Positions 34,631 to 44,173 of a stretch of 64,000 bases of DNA are shown piece after piece. Origin of the DNA: CAZOKZ01 sp964580585 (GTDB lineage: Bacteria; Sumerlaeota; Sumerlaeia; SLMS01; JAHLLQ01); NCBI GenBank assembly GCA_964580585.1, contig CAZOKZ010000011.1, positions 1 through 64,000 on the forward strand. The letters run 5' to 3'. Made by a program: the position numbers and the translations under genes. A model generated the notes under the pieces. The model was not told where the DNA came from. It did not search any database and was given only the letters and a program-made list of their open reading frames with translations. How positions within the stretch are numbered: the first letter of the stretch is position 1; every line of letters begins with the position of its first letter.

Positions 34631-35848
34631 GTGCCACGCCGACCCCTACGATGGATCATCCAAAAATCGCGCAGCCGATGGCGCGAGCTGATGCAGACGA
34701 AGCACACGTTTCGTCTGACGGCAGAGGGCGTGGTTTTCATCGTGGTGACGTTGATGATCGGCCTGGCAGCAATGAACACGTCGGCGCAGTTGCTGTTCCT
34801 TGTCTTCGCCATGATGTGTTCGTTCTGGATGTTGTCGGCAATTCTGGCAACGGCCAGCCTGCGCCGCGTTCAGGCTTTTCGCCGCGCGCCGCGATTGGTC
34901 TCGGCGGGGCAACCAGTGCGCGTGCGTTTGTGGGTGGTAAATCATAAACGATGGAACAGCAGTTTTTCCCTGCGCGTTACCGATCACCTCGACGACCAAA
35001 GTCCAATCGGTGCCGCATTTTTCATGAGAGTGCCCCGTCATGCGGAGGAGCGCTCGGAATATGAATGCGTTTTCCCCCGTCGCGGCCAGTACACGTTTTC
35101 ACGCGTGGTTTTGGCGACACGGTTTCCGTTCGGGCTCATCGAACGTTCAGTGGTTCGCGCAACGCCGTGGGATTTACTGGTGCTGCCCGCCTCGATTCCA
35201 GTGGATGAAATTTTACGCGCGGCACGGGTAGATCTGGGCGATAACGAATCGCATTTGAAAGGCCGTGGATCGGCTCTGTATGGTTTACGCGAGTACGTGG
35301 AAGGCGAATCCGCCCGCGATATTCACTGGCGGGTTTCCGCGCGCACCGGTAAATTGATGGTGCGCGAGTTCGAGAACGAAGAACGTCGGCGAGCCAGTAT
35401 CATCCTGGACAATCGGCTGCCTTCCGGCGGCGATCCCGAAGCGTTGGAAAAAGCCCTCATCCTGGCGAACTCGGTGCTGATTTATCTGGTCCAACGAGGG
35501 CATCAGGTGGAACTGCTGACCTCTTCGGGCAAGGTCGCGTTCGGCAGCGGCCCGCAACATCTCCTGCGTTGTCAACGATCGCTTGCCATGTTGCCCGTCG
35601 AATCGCTCGCCGAAGGTGCTCCGCATCCTCACGATCCGGAAGCCGATAGCGTGCAGTTCCTGATCGAATACCACGCAAAAGCAAAGCGTTCCACATCGCC
35701 CGACGCCATCGTTCTGAACGTGCATGAATACGAATCCGAGCTATCCACGGCGCTGGAAAGCTCACCTCCCCCCGCGGACGTCCCTTTGCCGGGCATCGAG
35801 TATCTCAAGCTGGACGATGCTCCCGTGCGGAAGGGAGTCGTTGCATGA
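34631..35848 (+). CDS. DUF58 domain protein
   Basis: The protein has 405 residues. Two membrane helices lie near residues 32-70, followed by a beta-rich periplasmic-like segment and the DUF58 domain (about 195-300) with GRGSALYGLREYVEGESARDIHWRVSARTG, the family hallmark. DUF58 proteins have a VWA-like fold and occur with MoxR ATPases and transglutaminases in uncharacterised envelope systems. I accept a GTG start because a GAGGAG lies 7 bases upstream. It overlaps the transglutaminase gene by ATGA. No MoxR gene is adjacent. Confidence 0.88.
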   Translation: MPRRPLRWIIQKSRSRWRELMQTKHTFRLTAEGVVFIVVTLMIGLAAMNTSAQLLFLVFAMMCSFWMLSAILATASLRRVQAFRRAPRLVSAGQPVRVRLWVVNHKRWNSSFSLRVTDHLDDQSPIGAAFFMRVPRHAEERSEYECVFPRRGQYTFSRVVLATRFPFGLIERSVVRATPWDLLVLPASIPVDEILRAARVDLGDNESHLKGRGSALYGLREYVEGESARDIHWRVSARTGKLMVREFENEERRRASIILDNRLPSGGDPEALEKALILANSVLIYLVQRGHQVELLTSSGKVAFGSGPQHLLRCQRSLAMLPVESLAEGAPHPHDPEADSVQFLIEYHAKAKRSTSPDAIVLNVHEYESELSTALESSPPPADVPLPGIEYLKLDDAPVRKGVVA

Positions 35849-38211
35849 AATTCCAACGGGCATTTCATTTACTGACGTACACCACAGCACTCTGGGCGTT
35901 TCTGGCGTTGATTTCCACCGGCCAGATTCACCTGGCAGCCATCGTGGGGTTCGCCATCGCATTTTTGGTGGCTTGCATGCGTCATCGCACGGGTTTTCGT
36001 CTGCCCGATGGGGTTTGGACACTGGTGAATCTGGTGGCATTTTGCACCGCGTTATTCGGGTGGTTTTACATGGGCCAACGCATGTATTCGGCTACGTACT
36101 TTTTCTTTTACCTGGAAGCCAACAAGCTGCTCACCGCCAAAACCAACCGCGACTACCTCCAGGTTTTCGGCCTGACGTTCTTCCATATGCTGGCGGCGTC
36201 GGTTTCCACGGAATCGGTAGCGTTTGCGCCAATGCTTGCGGTGTACATGTTCCTGATCATTGCCGCGATGATGGTCTTTACGATCAAACGCGATGCGGAA
36301 TCGACGTTTCTTCCTCCAACGAAGAAGAAAAAAAACGCTCCTCTCGCCAATCCAACCCTGCCTCGCCGTGTGCGTTTCCAGGACGAAACGGCTCTTCGCA
36401 ACGTGGCAAGCACCGGATTCCTCGATTACCGTATGACGATCTGGTTATGCTGCATGACGTTGATGGTGTTATTAGCAGGAACAGGGTTATTCTGGGTTAT
36501 TCCGCGCGCCGCGAAACAGAATTTCATCCCCGGTTTGGGGCATAGCCGAACGGGTCCGAAAAAAAGTGGCTTCGCCGACAATGTCACGTTCGAGGGTGTC
36601 GGTGAAATCCAAACGGATCCGGCGATTGTAATGCGCGCGGCGCCGGACGCGGCGCTGATCGACCGCCGTCCCGAGTTTCTCCGCATTCGCGGCACGTCGC
36701 TGGATGAATATACGGGCCGCGCCTGGCAAAAATCTTTCTCGCTTCGGTTCACCACTTTGCATGGTGAACGCAGCACCATCGAATTGACTCCGTTGGAGGA
36801 ATTCGCCAACGCATCGGACCGGATTTTCCAGGTACGCATTTCTCTGGAACCCGAATCGTCGGATTATTTCTTCACACTCGATCAACCGTCCCTGGTGGAT
36901 TTTGGCACGCGTCAACGTTTGGAAGTGGACGTGGAAAGCCAAAGTATGAAGTCCATGTCGCCCCGCCACAGTACGATTTCCTACACATCGGTGGGTTTTC
37001 TGGAATCCCCCAACGATCGTCTGGGCACGATGAGCCGATCGCAATGGCGCGTGGCCTCGCCGCCAACGTCAGAACCAGATCTGGTGTCGATTTCTCTCAA
37101 ACGGCTGAAGGAATTACCCGCGCAAGTGGAGGAACTCACGCGCGAATCTTTGATTTCGCCCAAACGACGAAATCAGAAACGCAACAATCTGCAACTGCCC
37201 GAGCATCCGGATATCGAAACCGTGACCCGTCTGAGCGAGGAGTGGACCGAAGGCCTCGATACACCCTTGGAAATCGCCAGCGAAATCGAACATCGCTTCA
37301 AATCCAATTTCGATTATTCACTGGATACCAGTTTTTCCCCTCGCGAAGATCACTTGAGTTACTTTCTCGAAATTGAACGCAAAGGGCATTGCGAGTATTT
37401 TGCAACGGCCATGGCGCTGATGTTGCGCGCGCGTGGAATTCCAGCCCGGATTGTAAACGGTTACCTGACCGATGAGTGGTCGCCCGCCAGCCAACGCTAT
37501 ATCGTGCGCCAGGAACACGCCCATTCGTGGGTCGAAGCCCAAGTGGACGGTTCGGGACGATGGATGACATTCGACCCCACCCCCAGCACGGGCATTGGAT
37601 CGAATCGCATTGGAGAAACGCTCTATCATCACATCTCGCGCCTGTACGACGCCATCAAGGTTGCCTGGTACGATTCGATCGTCGATTTCAGCGTTGCGGA
37701 TCAGGAAAAAACCATGCGCGCCCTGATTCGGCATTTGCAGTTCAGTCGGACGGTTACCCGATCCGGTGTGCAGGAATTCACCGACTGGTGGCATGGAAAA
37801 TCCATGGAAGGACTCAATGGGAAGAAGCTTCTCGGCGTTCTTCTCGTCTTGAGCGCGTTGATCATTGGAGCCTATTTGACCTATGAATGGAGACGCGCAC
37901 ATCGGTCGAACCTGCCGGTTCGCCTGGCCCAGGCGCGGCGCTCGAACCAACGCGAGGTGCGTGCTTTCCTGGAAGTCATCGAAGAACTCGAACGCCTTTT
38001 CCCGCGCCCTCCCGCCCAAACGCCGTTGCAATACGCGCGACAAGTCGCCGAAACCACCGACGGTGCATTCGACGACCTGCTGCCGCTGACGCAGACGTAC
38101 TACCAAGTGCGCTACCACCACGAGAACTGGCCCGGCGACCAGAAACATCAACTCGCCACGTTGCGCCAACAGATCCGCGCGTATCGGAAAATACGAAAAA
38201 CAAATCAGTAG
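35845..38211 (+). CDS. Membrane transglutaminase (TgpA-like, DUF3488/transglutaminase/DUF4129)
   Basis: The protein has 788 residues. Six or so N-terminal helices (DUF3488, about 1-225) precede a periplasmic transglutaminase core (about 450-590). That core has the catalytic Cys in KGHCEYFATAMALMLRARGIPARIVNGY, His in HAHSWVEAQVDG and Asp in WMTFDPTPS. A further helix (about 650-672) and a DUF4129-like tail (about 690-775) follow. The order matches TgpA of Pseudomonas, an essential inner-membrane protein of unclear substrate. It is coupled to the DUF58 gene by a four-base overlap, a common pairing. Confidence 0.9.
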   Translation: MKFQRAFHLLTYTTALWAFLALISTGQIHLAAIVGFAIAFLVACMRHRTGFRLPDGVWTLVNLVAFCTALFGWFYMGQRMYSATYFFFYLEANKLLTAKTNRDYLQVFGLTFFHMLAASVSTESVAFAPMLAVYMFLIIAAMMVFTIKRDAESTFLPPTKKKKNAPLANPTLPRRVRFQDETALRNVASTGFLDYRMTIWLCCMTLMVLLAGTGLFWVIPRAAKQNFIPGLGHSRTGPKKSGFADNVTFEGVGEIQTDPAIVMRAAPDAALIDRRPEFLRIRGTSLDEYTGRAWQKSFSLRFTTLHGERSTIELTPLEEFANASDRIFQVRISLEPESSDYFFTLDQPSLVDFGTRQRLEVDVESQSMKSMSPRHSTISYTSVGFLESPNDRLGTMSRSQWRVASPPTSEPDLVSISLKRLKELPAQVEELTRESLISPKRRNQKRNNLQLPEHPDIETVTRLSEEWTEGLDTPLEIASEIEHRFKSNFDYSLDTSFSPREDHLSYFLEIERKGHCEYFATAMALMLRARGIPARIVNGYLTDEWSPASQRYIVRQEHAHSWVEAQVDGSGRWMTFDPTPSTGIGSNRIGETLYHHISRLYDAIKVAWYDSIVDFSVADQEKTMRALIRHLQFSRTVTRSGVQEFTDWWHGKSMEGLNGKKLLGVLLVLSALIIGAYLTYEWRRAHRSNLPVRLAQARRSNQREVRAFLEVIEELERLFPRPPAQTPLQYARQVAETTDGAFDDLLPLTQTYYQVRYHHENWPGDQKHQLATLRQQIRAYRKIRKTNQ

Positions 38212-38438
38212 CCGAGTATTTTCAGCAAGGCAATCATTGCCCGGTGGTTTACGTCAACATGCCACGCAGTGAAACGAACGGCGATGAAGATATTTGATCT
38301 TTGTGTCTTCCATGGTAAAAAATCCTCGCGGACCCGGCAGCCCTTCCTTGAATCTTTCGGCGCGTTGTTGTACCGTTCCTGTAAAGTGAAAATCCCCCGG
38401 ACGTTTGCACTGCCTTTTTCTCCGAATCGAGGCTTCAG

Positions 38439-39314
38439 ATGACTGTTTTTTCCATCCCCACTCAATTAACGGCGTGCCGGTCGTTCCATATCGGAAATAT
38501 CCCCGTCGGCGGGGCGCATCCGCTGGTGCTGCTGGCCGGGCCATGCGTGATCGAAAGCCGCGAGCATACGCTCGAACTGGCTGGACGCATCAAGGAAATC
38601 ACCGACCGTCTTGGCGTGCCGCTGGTGTTCAAGGCGTCCTACGATAAAGCCAACCGCAGCTCCATTTCCTCGTACCGCGGGCCGGGCATCGAAAAAGGCC
38701 TCGAAATTCTGGCCGACGTCAAAGCGACCCTCGGCACACCGCTACTGACAGACGTGCATCGTGAAGAGGAAGCACCGCTGGCCGCGGCGACGTGCGATTT
38801 GCTCCAGATTCCCGCGTTCCTCTGTCGCCAGACAGACCTTGTCCAGGCCATTGGCCGCGCGGGCAAACCCGTCAATGTGAAGAAAGCACAATTCATCGCC
38901 CCGGAAGATATCGTCAACATCGTGTGGAAACTGAAAGAAGTTGGGTGCGAGGAGGTTTTACTGACCGAGCGCGGTACGTCGTTTGGTTACCACAATCTGG
39001 TGTCCGATTTCCGCGGTTTGCCAACGATGCAGAACCTGACCGAGTTGCCGGTATGTTTCGATGCAACGCACAGCGTGCAGCAGCCGGGCGGTCTCGGCAA
39101 TGCAACGGGCGGCAAACGCGAATTTGTGCCGGTTCTGGCGCGTGCCGCGTGCGCCGTGGGCATCAATGCGCTCTTTATGGAAGTGCACGACAATCCGGCT
39201 CAGGCCAAGAGCGACGGACCGAATCTCGTACCGCTTGCCGAGTTGGAAAAACTGCTGGAAATCTGTCTTGCACTCGATGCATCGGTGCGCTCGGCCATCG
39301 CCCAGGCAACATGA
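38439..39314 (+). CDS. kdsA: 3-deoxy-D-manno-octulosonate 8-phosphate synthase
   Basis: The protein has 291 residues. It condenses phosphoenolpyruvate with arabinose 5-phosphate to Kdo 8-phosphate for lipopolysaccharide, so the organism has an LPS-type outer membrane. Motifs are LLAGPCVIESREHT, FKASYDKANRSSISSYRGPG, LTDVHREEEA, LLQIPAFLCRQTDL, NVKKAQFIAPED and CFDATHSVQQPGG. The sequence after NVKK has A (not C) at the usual metal-binding Cys, and DATHSVQ is present, so it is probably the metal-independent type. It overlaps truA by four bases (ATGA). Confidence 0.95.
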   Translation: MTVFSIPTQLTACRSFHIGNIPVGGAHPLVLLAGPCVIESREHTLELAGRIKEITDRLGVPLVFKASYDKANRSSISSYRGPGIEKGLEILADVKATLGTPLLTDVHREEEAPLAAATCDLLQIPAFLCRQTDLVQAIGRAGKPVNVKKAQFIAPEDIVNIVWKLKEVGCEEVLLTERGTSFGYHNLVSDFRGLPTMQNLTELPVCFDATHSVQQPGGLGNATGGKREFVPVLARAACAVGINALFMEVHDNPAQAKSDGPNLVPLAELEKLLEICLALDASVRSAIAQAT

Positions 39315-40186
39315 CGATCGCACCCGAAAAGATGAACGAAGACTTCGAGGGGGACGGAGAAGAAAGCTCCGTCCCTGCCTTGGCGTTGGCGCCTGGAATG
39401 ATGCGCTTCGCCGCCATTATCGAATATGATGGAACAGAGTTTTGCGGCCTGCAATGGCAGGACAATGGCCCCACAATCCAAGGCGCATTTGAAAAAATGG
39501 CCCGCCAGTTTGGCGTTGAAGACTGCCGTTTTCGCGCTTCGGGACGAACGGATTCCGGTGTCCACGCTCGCGGGCAAGTGATTACGGTGGATTTGCCGGA
39601 GAAGCTGAATAACGCGAATTTGATCGGTGCGATGAATTGGCATTTGCCCGAATCCATCCGAGTTCGACGTACAGTGGTTGCGCCTCTTGACTTCGATCCG
39701 CGACGCGACGCTCGCATGCGCACCTATCGTTATTTACTTTGCGGTGGCCAGCCGATGCCCCCGTTGATGCGTCATCGCATGGGACGGGTAAAAGCGCACC
39801 TGGACTTGGAAAAAATGCGCACGGCTGCGAAAGTTTTTAGGGGCACGCATGACTTTGCCGCGTGGCGTTCCACACAATGCCAGGCCCGGCGGACGGTGCT
39901 GGATTTGCGCCGCATGGACATCGTTCCGTGGGCCGAAAGCGCCCCCCACAACAACGATACGCAATGTTTTGAAATCGTCATCGCGTGCCGTTCGTTTCTG
40001 CACCGCATGGTGCGATATCTGGTGGGTGGTTTGGTTTGTGCGGGCAACGGTCTTCTGACGCCGGAATCTTTGCAACATCACCTCGAAGCGGGAACGTTAC
40101 CGCCACATGTTGCTCCGGTTGACGCCTGCGGGTTATCGCTCGAACGCGTGGAATACGAATCGGATACGGACCCGTTTTTGAAATAA
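39311..40186 (+). CDS. truA: tRNA pseudouridine(38-40) synthase
   Basis: The protein has 291 residues with the catalytic Asp in ASGRTDSGVHARGQ (Asp81), plus QCRARRTV-like and FLHRMVRYLVG motifs. It isomerises uridines 38-40 in the anticodon arm. The N-terminal 30 residues (MTIAPEKMNEDFEGDGEESSVPA...) are not part of the fold and are encoded largely by an inverted pair of the dispersed 9-mer (39351-39359 and 39367-39375). Translation may instead begin at MMRFAAIIEYDG (39398). The ATGA overlap with kdsA supports the longer form. Confidence 0.93.
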   Translation: MTIAPEKMNEDFEGDGEESSVPALALAPGMMRFAAIIEYDGTEFCGLQWQDNGPTIQGAFEKMARQFGVEDCRFRASGRTDSGVHARGQVITVDLPEKLNNANLIGAMNWHLPESIRVRRTVVAPLDFDPRRDARMRTYRYLLCGGQPMPPLMRHRMGRVKAHLDLEKMRTAAKVFRGTHDFAAWRSTQCQARRTVLDLRRMDIVPWAESAPHNNDTQCFEIVIACRSFLHRMVRYLVGGLVCAGNGLLTPESLQHHLEAGTLPPHVAPVDACGLSLERVEYESDTDPFLK

Positions 40187-40223
40187 CCAAGCGAACCGGG
40201 TTCGGATTCCTTTGGTCTAAACG

Positions 40224-41081
40224 TCAGCCAAACAGGCCAAAGAACCGCTTTTTCTTCACCGTACGCGTGATCATTAACAAGTCATAGGTTTTACACGGAA
40301 AATCCAAGTCGTCGGGCACGGTAGAGAAGGCGAAGCTCTTGCGCTTATCGATTTTAACTTCCTCGCCCGGCTGGGGAATTTTACCCGTTTTCACCATGTC
40401 GCCGTATGTGGATCGGAAAAAGGTGCGTATGTCGTCGCCCGGTTCGCCTTCCGGCAATTCACACACCAGATCCGGCAATTGCAGCAGCGACAATCCACGC
40501 GTCAGCAGGTAGTGTTTGCCCCCTGCCTCGACGGTATTCAACGAGAGCACTAACTCGTCCGGCGTGCCGTTCGTGCGCAGAGAATCCCATACATTTTTAC
40601 CATCGATCAGTTTGCCGAACTGCCCGCTGGTGTAGCAGGTGCCGCAATGCGGGTTTGCCGCGCCGATGGCTCCCTGGCGACAGAGACCTGCCGTGACTTT
40701 CAACAGCAGGATGAAATGTTCACACGGTTTTTCGTCTTTGCCGCCGGTGTTTGTCACCAAGGCAAAAGATTTATGCGATTCGAGACGTGTTTTGTCTTCG
40801 CGGCTGAGGTTCGAATGGGCGATTGTGTCCTGGGATGGGCTCGGGATGTTGTGAATCAGAATCATCACCGCAAAATCGCCCTGGGTCGCCATGTAGCTGA
40901 TAATGCGCAGGTCGTCTTTCCCCTGCTCGGTGACCATGGCGATCTCGCACTCCTCGCGACTTGGGTCCGAGGAGTTAACGAACTTCTCCAACGCATCGAC
41001 ATCGATCTCGGGGAACGTGTCGAAAAACACGTCCATCTGGTAGGGAATCGTTTCGCGCTCGACAACAGGCGTACCGGTCAT
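40224..41081 (-). CDS. Hypothetical cytoplasmic protein, possibly DUF4261-like
   Basis: The protein has 285 residues, no signal peptide and no membrane segment. The middle region, LESHKSFALVTNTGG...CEHFILLLKVTAGLCRQGAIGAANPHCGTCYTSGQF, resembles DUF4261-type proteins, where a buried Cys/His region follows a predicted alpha/beta core. There are several Cys (CRQG, HCGTC). It ends in a basic KKKRFFGLFG tail. It is a single gene convergent with truA. The function is unknown. Confidence 0.55.
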   Translation of the reverse strand: MTGTPVVERETIPYQMDVFFDTFPEIDVDALEKFVNSSDPSREECEIAMVTEQGKDDLRIISYMATQGDFAVMILIHNIPSPSQDTIAHSNLSREDKTRLESHKSFALVTNTGGKDEKPCEHFILLLKVTAGLCRQGAIGAANPHCGTCYTSGQFGKLIDGKNVWDSLRTNGTPDELVLSLNTVEAGGKHYLLTRGLSLLQLPDLVCELPEGEPGDDIRTFFRSTYGDMVKTGKIPQPGEEVKIDKRKSFAFSTVPDDLDFPCKTYDLLMITRTVKKKRFFGLFG

Positions 41082-41272
41082 ACAGCCCCCATGGCGGTTG
41101 GTTTCAGAACCGTTCGCTCCCGAAGATCATCGAACGGTCAAGCGCCGGTGTGGATTTTAGCCGCAGGCGGGCTGTTGTCCACAAGAATTCGCAACGATTG
41201 GCAGACGAGTATCCACGAAGGAAGTAGAATTTGAGGAGGAGAGATAAACGCTCCCGCTCGAATTCGTTCTCC

Positions 41273-41674
41273 CTATACCTTCAAATCCTCGCGCGCATCC
41301 AATTCCGTCAAGACACACCCTTCATAAGCGTTCAGCTTGTTTTCGCGAATGAATTTCTGCACATCGGGACTTTCCGAACCGGGCTGCAACCACACATGGG
41401 TAATGCCGACTGCAACGGCTTCGCGCAGGATTTCAATCCCGGTCATCGGATTGACGACCATGTTGAGCACGTCGGGTTTTTCCGGCAAATCCGCCAAGGT
41501 GGGATAAACCGGACGTCCATCGATGGTTTTGAGCAACCGCGCGACCGGATAAACATCGTACCCGCGGTCGGCGAGCAGCTTCACGATGCGATAACTGGCG
41601 CGGTCCTGTTTGGCCGAAGCTCCTACGACCGCCCATTTTTTCATCTTTAGCATGGATTCTACGATATTGGACAT
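41273..41674 (-). CDS. CoA-binding domain protein (YccU-like)
   Basis: The protein has 133 residues. The Rossmann-type CoA-binding fold is clear: KWAVVGASAKQDRASYRIVKLLADRGYDVYPVAR, VYPTLADLPEKPDVLNMVVNP and the C-terminal VWLQPGSESP.. and ENKLNAYEGCVL. Such stand-alone domains bind CoA like the N-terminal part of succinyl-CoA synthetase alpha, but their role is unknown. It is a single gene, with divergent SMP-30 gene beyond. Confidence 0.85.
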   Translation of the reverse strand: MSNIVESMLKMKKWAVVGASAKQDRASYRIVKLLADRGYDVYPVARLLKTIDGRPVYPTLADLPEKPDVLNMVVNPMTGIEILREAVAVGITHVWLQPGSESPDVQKFIRENKLNAYEGCVLTELDAREDLKV

Positions 41675-41819
41675 TGTTTTCCAGGATTCCTGTTGAGGAT
41701 ATTAGGGAACTGTCCTCGCCTCACTACAAGAACGCAATCTAATCTCGACCCCCGTGAATAATATGGGGCGCAATTCCGTAAGAGTCAATCGAGGGACAAA
41801 TAAAGAGAGGCCAATCTCT

Positions 41820-42680
41820 ATGGAAATCATTCGTCCGACATGGGAACTGGTTGCCGATGGGCAGAATTTCCCCGAAGGCCCCGCCTGGAATGGCCGGGAT
41901 ACGCTCTATTTTTCAAACTGCGACGGTGGAACCGTGATGAAGGTGATTCATGGCCGCGCGGGGGTCGAGGTGTTTGCCTCGGCGGGCGAAGCCCCCCCGA
42001 CCATTGGACGCACCAACGGGATGGTCTTTGGCGCAGACAATTGCCTGTACGCGTGTGATTTCGGACACACGCCCGGCATCGTGCGCCTGCATCCGGACGG
42101 GTCGAGCGAATATCTGGTCACAGAATTTGAAGGCCAACCATTCGTGAAACCGAACGATCTGGCCTTCGATCCCGACGGCATGTTGTATTTCACCGATTCA
42201 TGGAAGTACGAAGAGGATTTTCCCGAAGGTGCGCTCTATCGGTTGAATATCATGACGCGCGCAATCGAACGGCTGGATTCTTTTCTTTCGTTTCCGAACG
42301 GTCTCGCGTTTTCCGCCGACATGGCGTCGCTTTTCATGGCCGAATCGCTTAAGAAGCGCGTACTGCGTTATCCGGTATTGAACGAAGGCACCCTTGGCAT
42401 TCCCGACGTGTTTTGCGAAATGCCCGGTGGGGACCCGGATGGCATGAATCTGGACGTGGAAGGCAATCTGTACGTCGCGCATTTTTGCGGCGGAGCGATT
42501 TTGGTTTATTCGCCCGATGGCGAGTTGATTCGGAAAATCGAAACGCCCGGCAGTTGCCCCAGCAACATCGATTTCGCGGGCGATGATCTTCGCACGATTT
42601 ACCTGACCGAAGACGAAACACACGCGGTGTATAAAACAACTTGGGACGTGCCGGGATTGCCATTGTTTTGGCGGTCTTGA
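41820..42680 (+). CDS. SMP-30/gluconolactonase-like beta-propeller hydrolase
   Basis: The protein has 286 residues and the six-bladed SGL fold. Metal-ligand motifs are visible: the Glu in NFPEGPAWN (about residue 20), the Asn in KPNDLAFDPDGMLYFTDS, SFPNGLAFS and the Asp in GDPDGMNLDVEGNLYV. The family hydrolyses sugar lactones or related esters. There is no signal peptide. I used the ATG at 41820, preceded by AGAGAGG, because the longer frame upstream does not resemble the family. It heads a series of small same-strand genes. Confidence 0.88.
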   Translation: MEIIRPTWELVADGQNFPEGPAWNGRDTLYFSNCDGGTVMKVIHGRAGVEVFASAGEAPPTIGRTNGMVFGADNCLYACDFGHTPGIVRLHPDGSSEYLVTEFEGQPFVKPNDLAFDPDGMLYFTDSWKYEEDFPEGALYRLNIMTRAIERLDSFLSFPNGLAFSADMASLFMAESLKKRVLRYPVLNEGTLGIPDVFCEMPGGDPDGMNLDVEGNLYVAHFCGGAILVYSPDGELIRKIETPGSCPSNIDFAGDDLRTIYLTEDETHAVYKTTWDVPGLPLFWRS

Positions 42681-42701
42681 TACCAGGGGAAAGGACTGAT
42701 C

Positions 42702-43013
42702 GTGGATGATCTTTTAGTAATTGGCAGCAATGGAATCGTCGCGGGAATCGATAAACGCACCGGGACGATTCGATGGCAGACGGTTCTGATGCCAGGATTC
42801 CTCGGGGGCGGCGTATCCCAGGATGTATCTGTTCTGGTTCACGATTGTTATGTGTATGCGGGGTGCCATGGGGCGCTGTTTTGTTTGTCGCTTAGGTCAG
42901 GGCAAATCCTTTGGAAAAATGAACTCAAGGGATTTGGATACAACGATGTATCGCTGGCCCTGAATAATATTTCCGTGCAATACTTGGAAAAAGTCGAACG
43001 CGAAAGAGATTAG
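42702..43013 (+). CDS. Small PQQ-like beta-propeller repeat protein
   Basis: The protein has 103 residues with a GTG start preceded by GGGGAAAGGA. Two blade-like repeats are visible: GIVAGIDKRTGTIRWQT and GALFCLSLRSGQILWKN, the classical PQQ-type tryptophan docking pattern. Two repeats cannot close a propeller, so it is either a fragment or assembles as an oligomer. It lies 21 bases after the SMP-30 gene and probably shares the transcript. Confidence 0.6.
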   Translation: MDDLLVIGSNGIVAGIDKRTGTIRWQTVLMPGFLGGGVSQDVSVLVHDCYVYAGCHGALFCLSLRSGQILWKNELKGFGYNDVSLALNNISVQYLEKVERERD

Positions 43014-43043
43014 CACAATTATTTTTTCTGAATGGAGTTTGCC

Positions 43044-43265
43044 ATGTATTCATTCCAATCGCAAAAAGTCGTGCGCGTCCGTGCCGATGGAGGTAGTTTT
43101 TTACTCTTCGGCGATCCATTGATTGGCAGCAACCCGGCGCTCGATGGTGGAGCATTGCCAACGTTACTGGAAATGGGGTGGCGCGTGGCGTCGGTGCACA
43201 TGACAGCCTCGGCGGGCGTGAATCCCGATCAACATGCGGCGTTGGTGGTGATGGAAAAGAAATAA
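43044..43265 (+). CDS. Small hypothetical protein
   Basis: The protein has 73 residues (MYSFQSQKVVRVRADG...). A GGAG seven bases upstream of the ATG at 43044 supports this start over the in-frame ATG at 43032. It looks like a compact beta/alpha cytoplasmic protein with no known motif. Similar short proteins annotated as hypothetical often end in a GWRVASVHMT-type strand, but I cannot name the family. Confidence 0.6.
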   Translation: MYSFQSQKVVRVRADGGSFLLFGDPLIGSNPALDGGALPTLLEMGWRVASVHMTASAGVNPDQHAALVVMEKK

Positions 43266-43284
43266 ATTAAATGGGGAGGATGAC

Positions 43285-43770
43285 ATGAACAGCGATGCGT
43301 ATAAAAGAATTCAAACATACGTTTTGCTGCATCGCGTTGCAGGGGTTTTCATGGCATTGATGAGTTGTTTTTTCCTGCCTCATTTGATTATCGGATTAAT
43401 GTTTCTCGTCGATCCACAAGCCATGCAAGGCCCCAATCAACAAGCAGCGTTTCCCTTTTCCGGCAGGATGATGGGAGTCATGTTTTTTGTTTTTCCCGCC
43501 ATCATGGTTACAATGAACTTAATTATCGGAACGACCGTATTTATTTCGGGAAGTCGCATTCGAGATTTGCGAAGTTATAACTTTTGCCTGATATCGGCTT
43601 GTCTGGCTTTATTCGGAATGCCAGTTGGCACGGTAATTGGAGCGTTCAGTATTTATACGCTTGTCCAACCCGAGGTTCGGGAATTATTCTCAGACACCAA
43701 GGACAATGAAATGCGAAACGCTCCCTCTAGCATGGATACTCATGACGCAAACAAAGAAAACCAATCCTGA
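43285..43770 (+). CDS. Small membrane protein, paralogue 1
   Basis: The protein has 161 residues with about four membrane helices (near 12-35, 50-75, 85-105 and 112-135). The end of the last helix, FGMPVGTVIGAFSIYTLVQPEVRELF, is a pattern I know from uncharacterised four-helix proteins (P.GT..G..S...L..P....LF). A short polar tail follows. GGGAGG lies 5 bases before the ATG. It overlaps the next gene by 29 bases. Confidence 0.7.
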   Translation: MNSDAYKRIQTYVLLHRVAGVFMALMSCFFLPHLIIGLMFLVDPQAMQGPNQQAAFPFSGRMMGVMFFVFPAIMVTMNLIIGTTVFISGSRIRDLRSYNFCLISACLALFGMPVGTVIGAFSIYTLVQPEVRELFSDTKDNEMRNAPSSMDTHDANKENQS

Positions 43771-44173
43771 AATTCAACAAGTCCACGTGCTTTCCACGCT
43801 TCATTATCTGAGCGGTGTCGTATTGCTTTTGTCGTCATGTGTATGCGTGCTGCAATTTGGATTGGACAGCGTAGTCCAGGTGCTGAATACAGTGCTGGCA
43901 CGCGACACGAGTCTCTGGCGATTGTCACAGCTATCTTATTTGATACTCGATGTCTTGGTGATCCTGGTTTTCTGGGTCGCCGGAGGAGCCAACATTGTCG
44001 CGGGCAATCATTTACGGTCGTTCAAGAAACATCAATTCTGTCGTTTCGTAGCCAATGCCTCGGTGATTTTCATTCCGCTGGGAACCGTGGTTTGTATCGT
44101 AAGTTATTTGATATTAACCCGACCTTCGATTGCGGCGTTATTCGATAACGACGGGAAATCGAAAAATGAATAA
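43742..44173 (+). CDS. Small membrane protein, paralogue 2
   Basis: The protein has about 143 residues with the same topology and closing pattern (FIPLGTVVCIVSYLILTRPSIAALF) as its upstream neighbour, so the two are tandem paralogues. It starts at an ATG inside the 3' end of that gene with no clear ribosome-binding site, which suggests translational coupling. It overlaps the start of the FG-GAP gene by 8 bases. The function is unknown. Confidence 0.68.
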   Translation: MTQTKKTNPEIQQVHVLSTLHYLSGVVLLLSSCVCVLQFGLDSVVQVLNTVLARDTSLWRLSQLSYLILDVLVILVFWVAGGANIVAGNHLRSFKKHQFCRFVANASVIFIPLGTVVCIVSYLILTRPSIAALFDNDGKSKNE

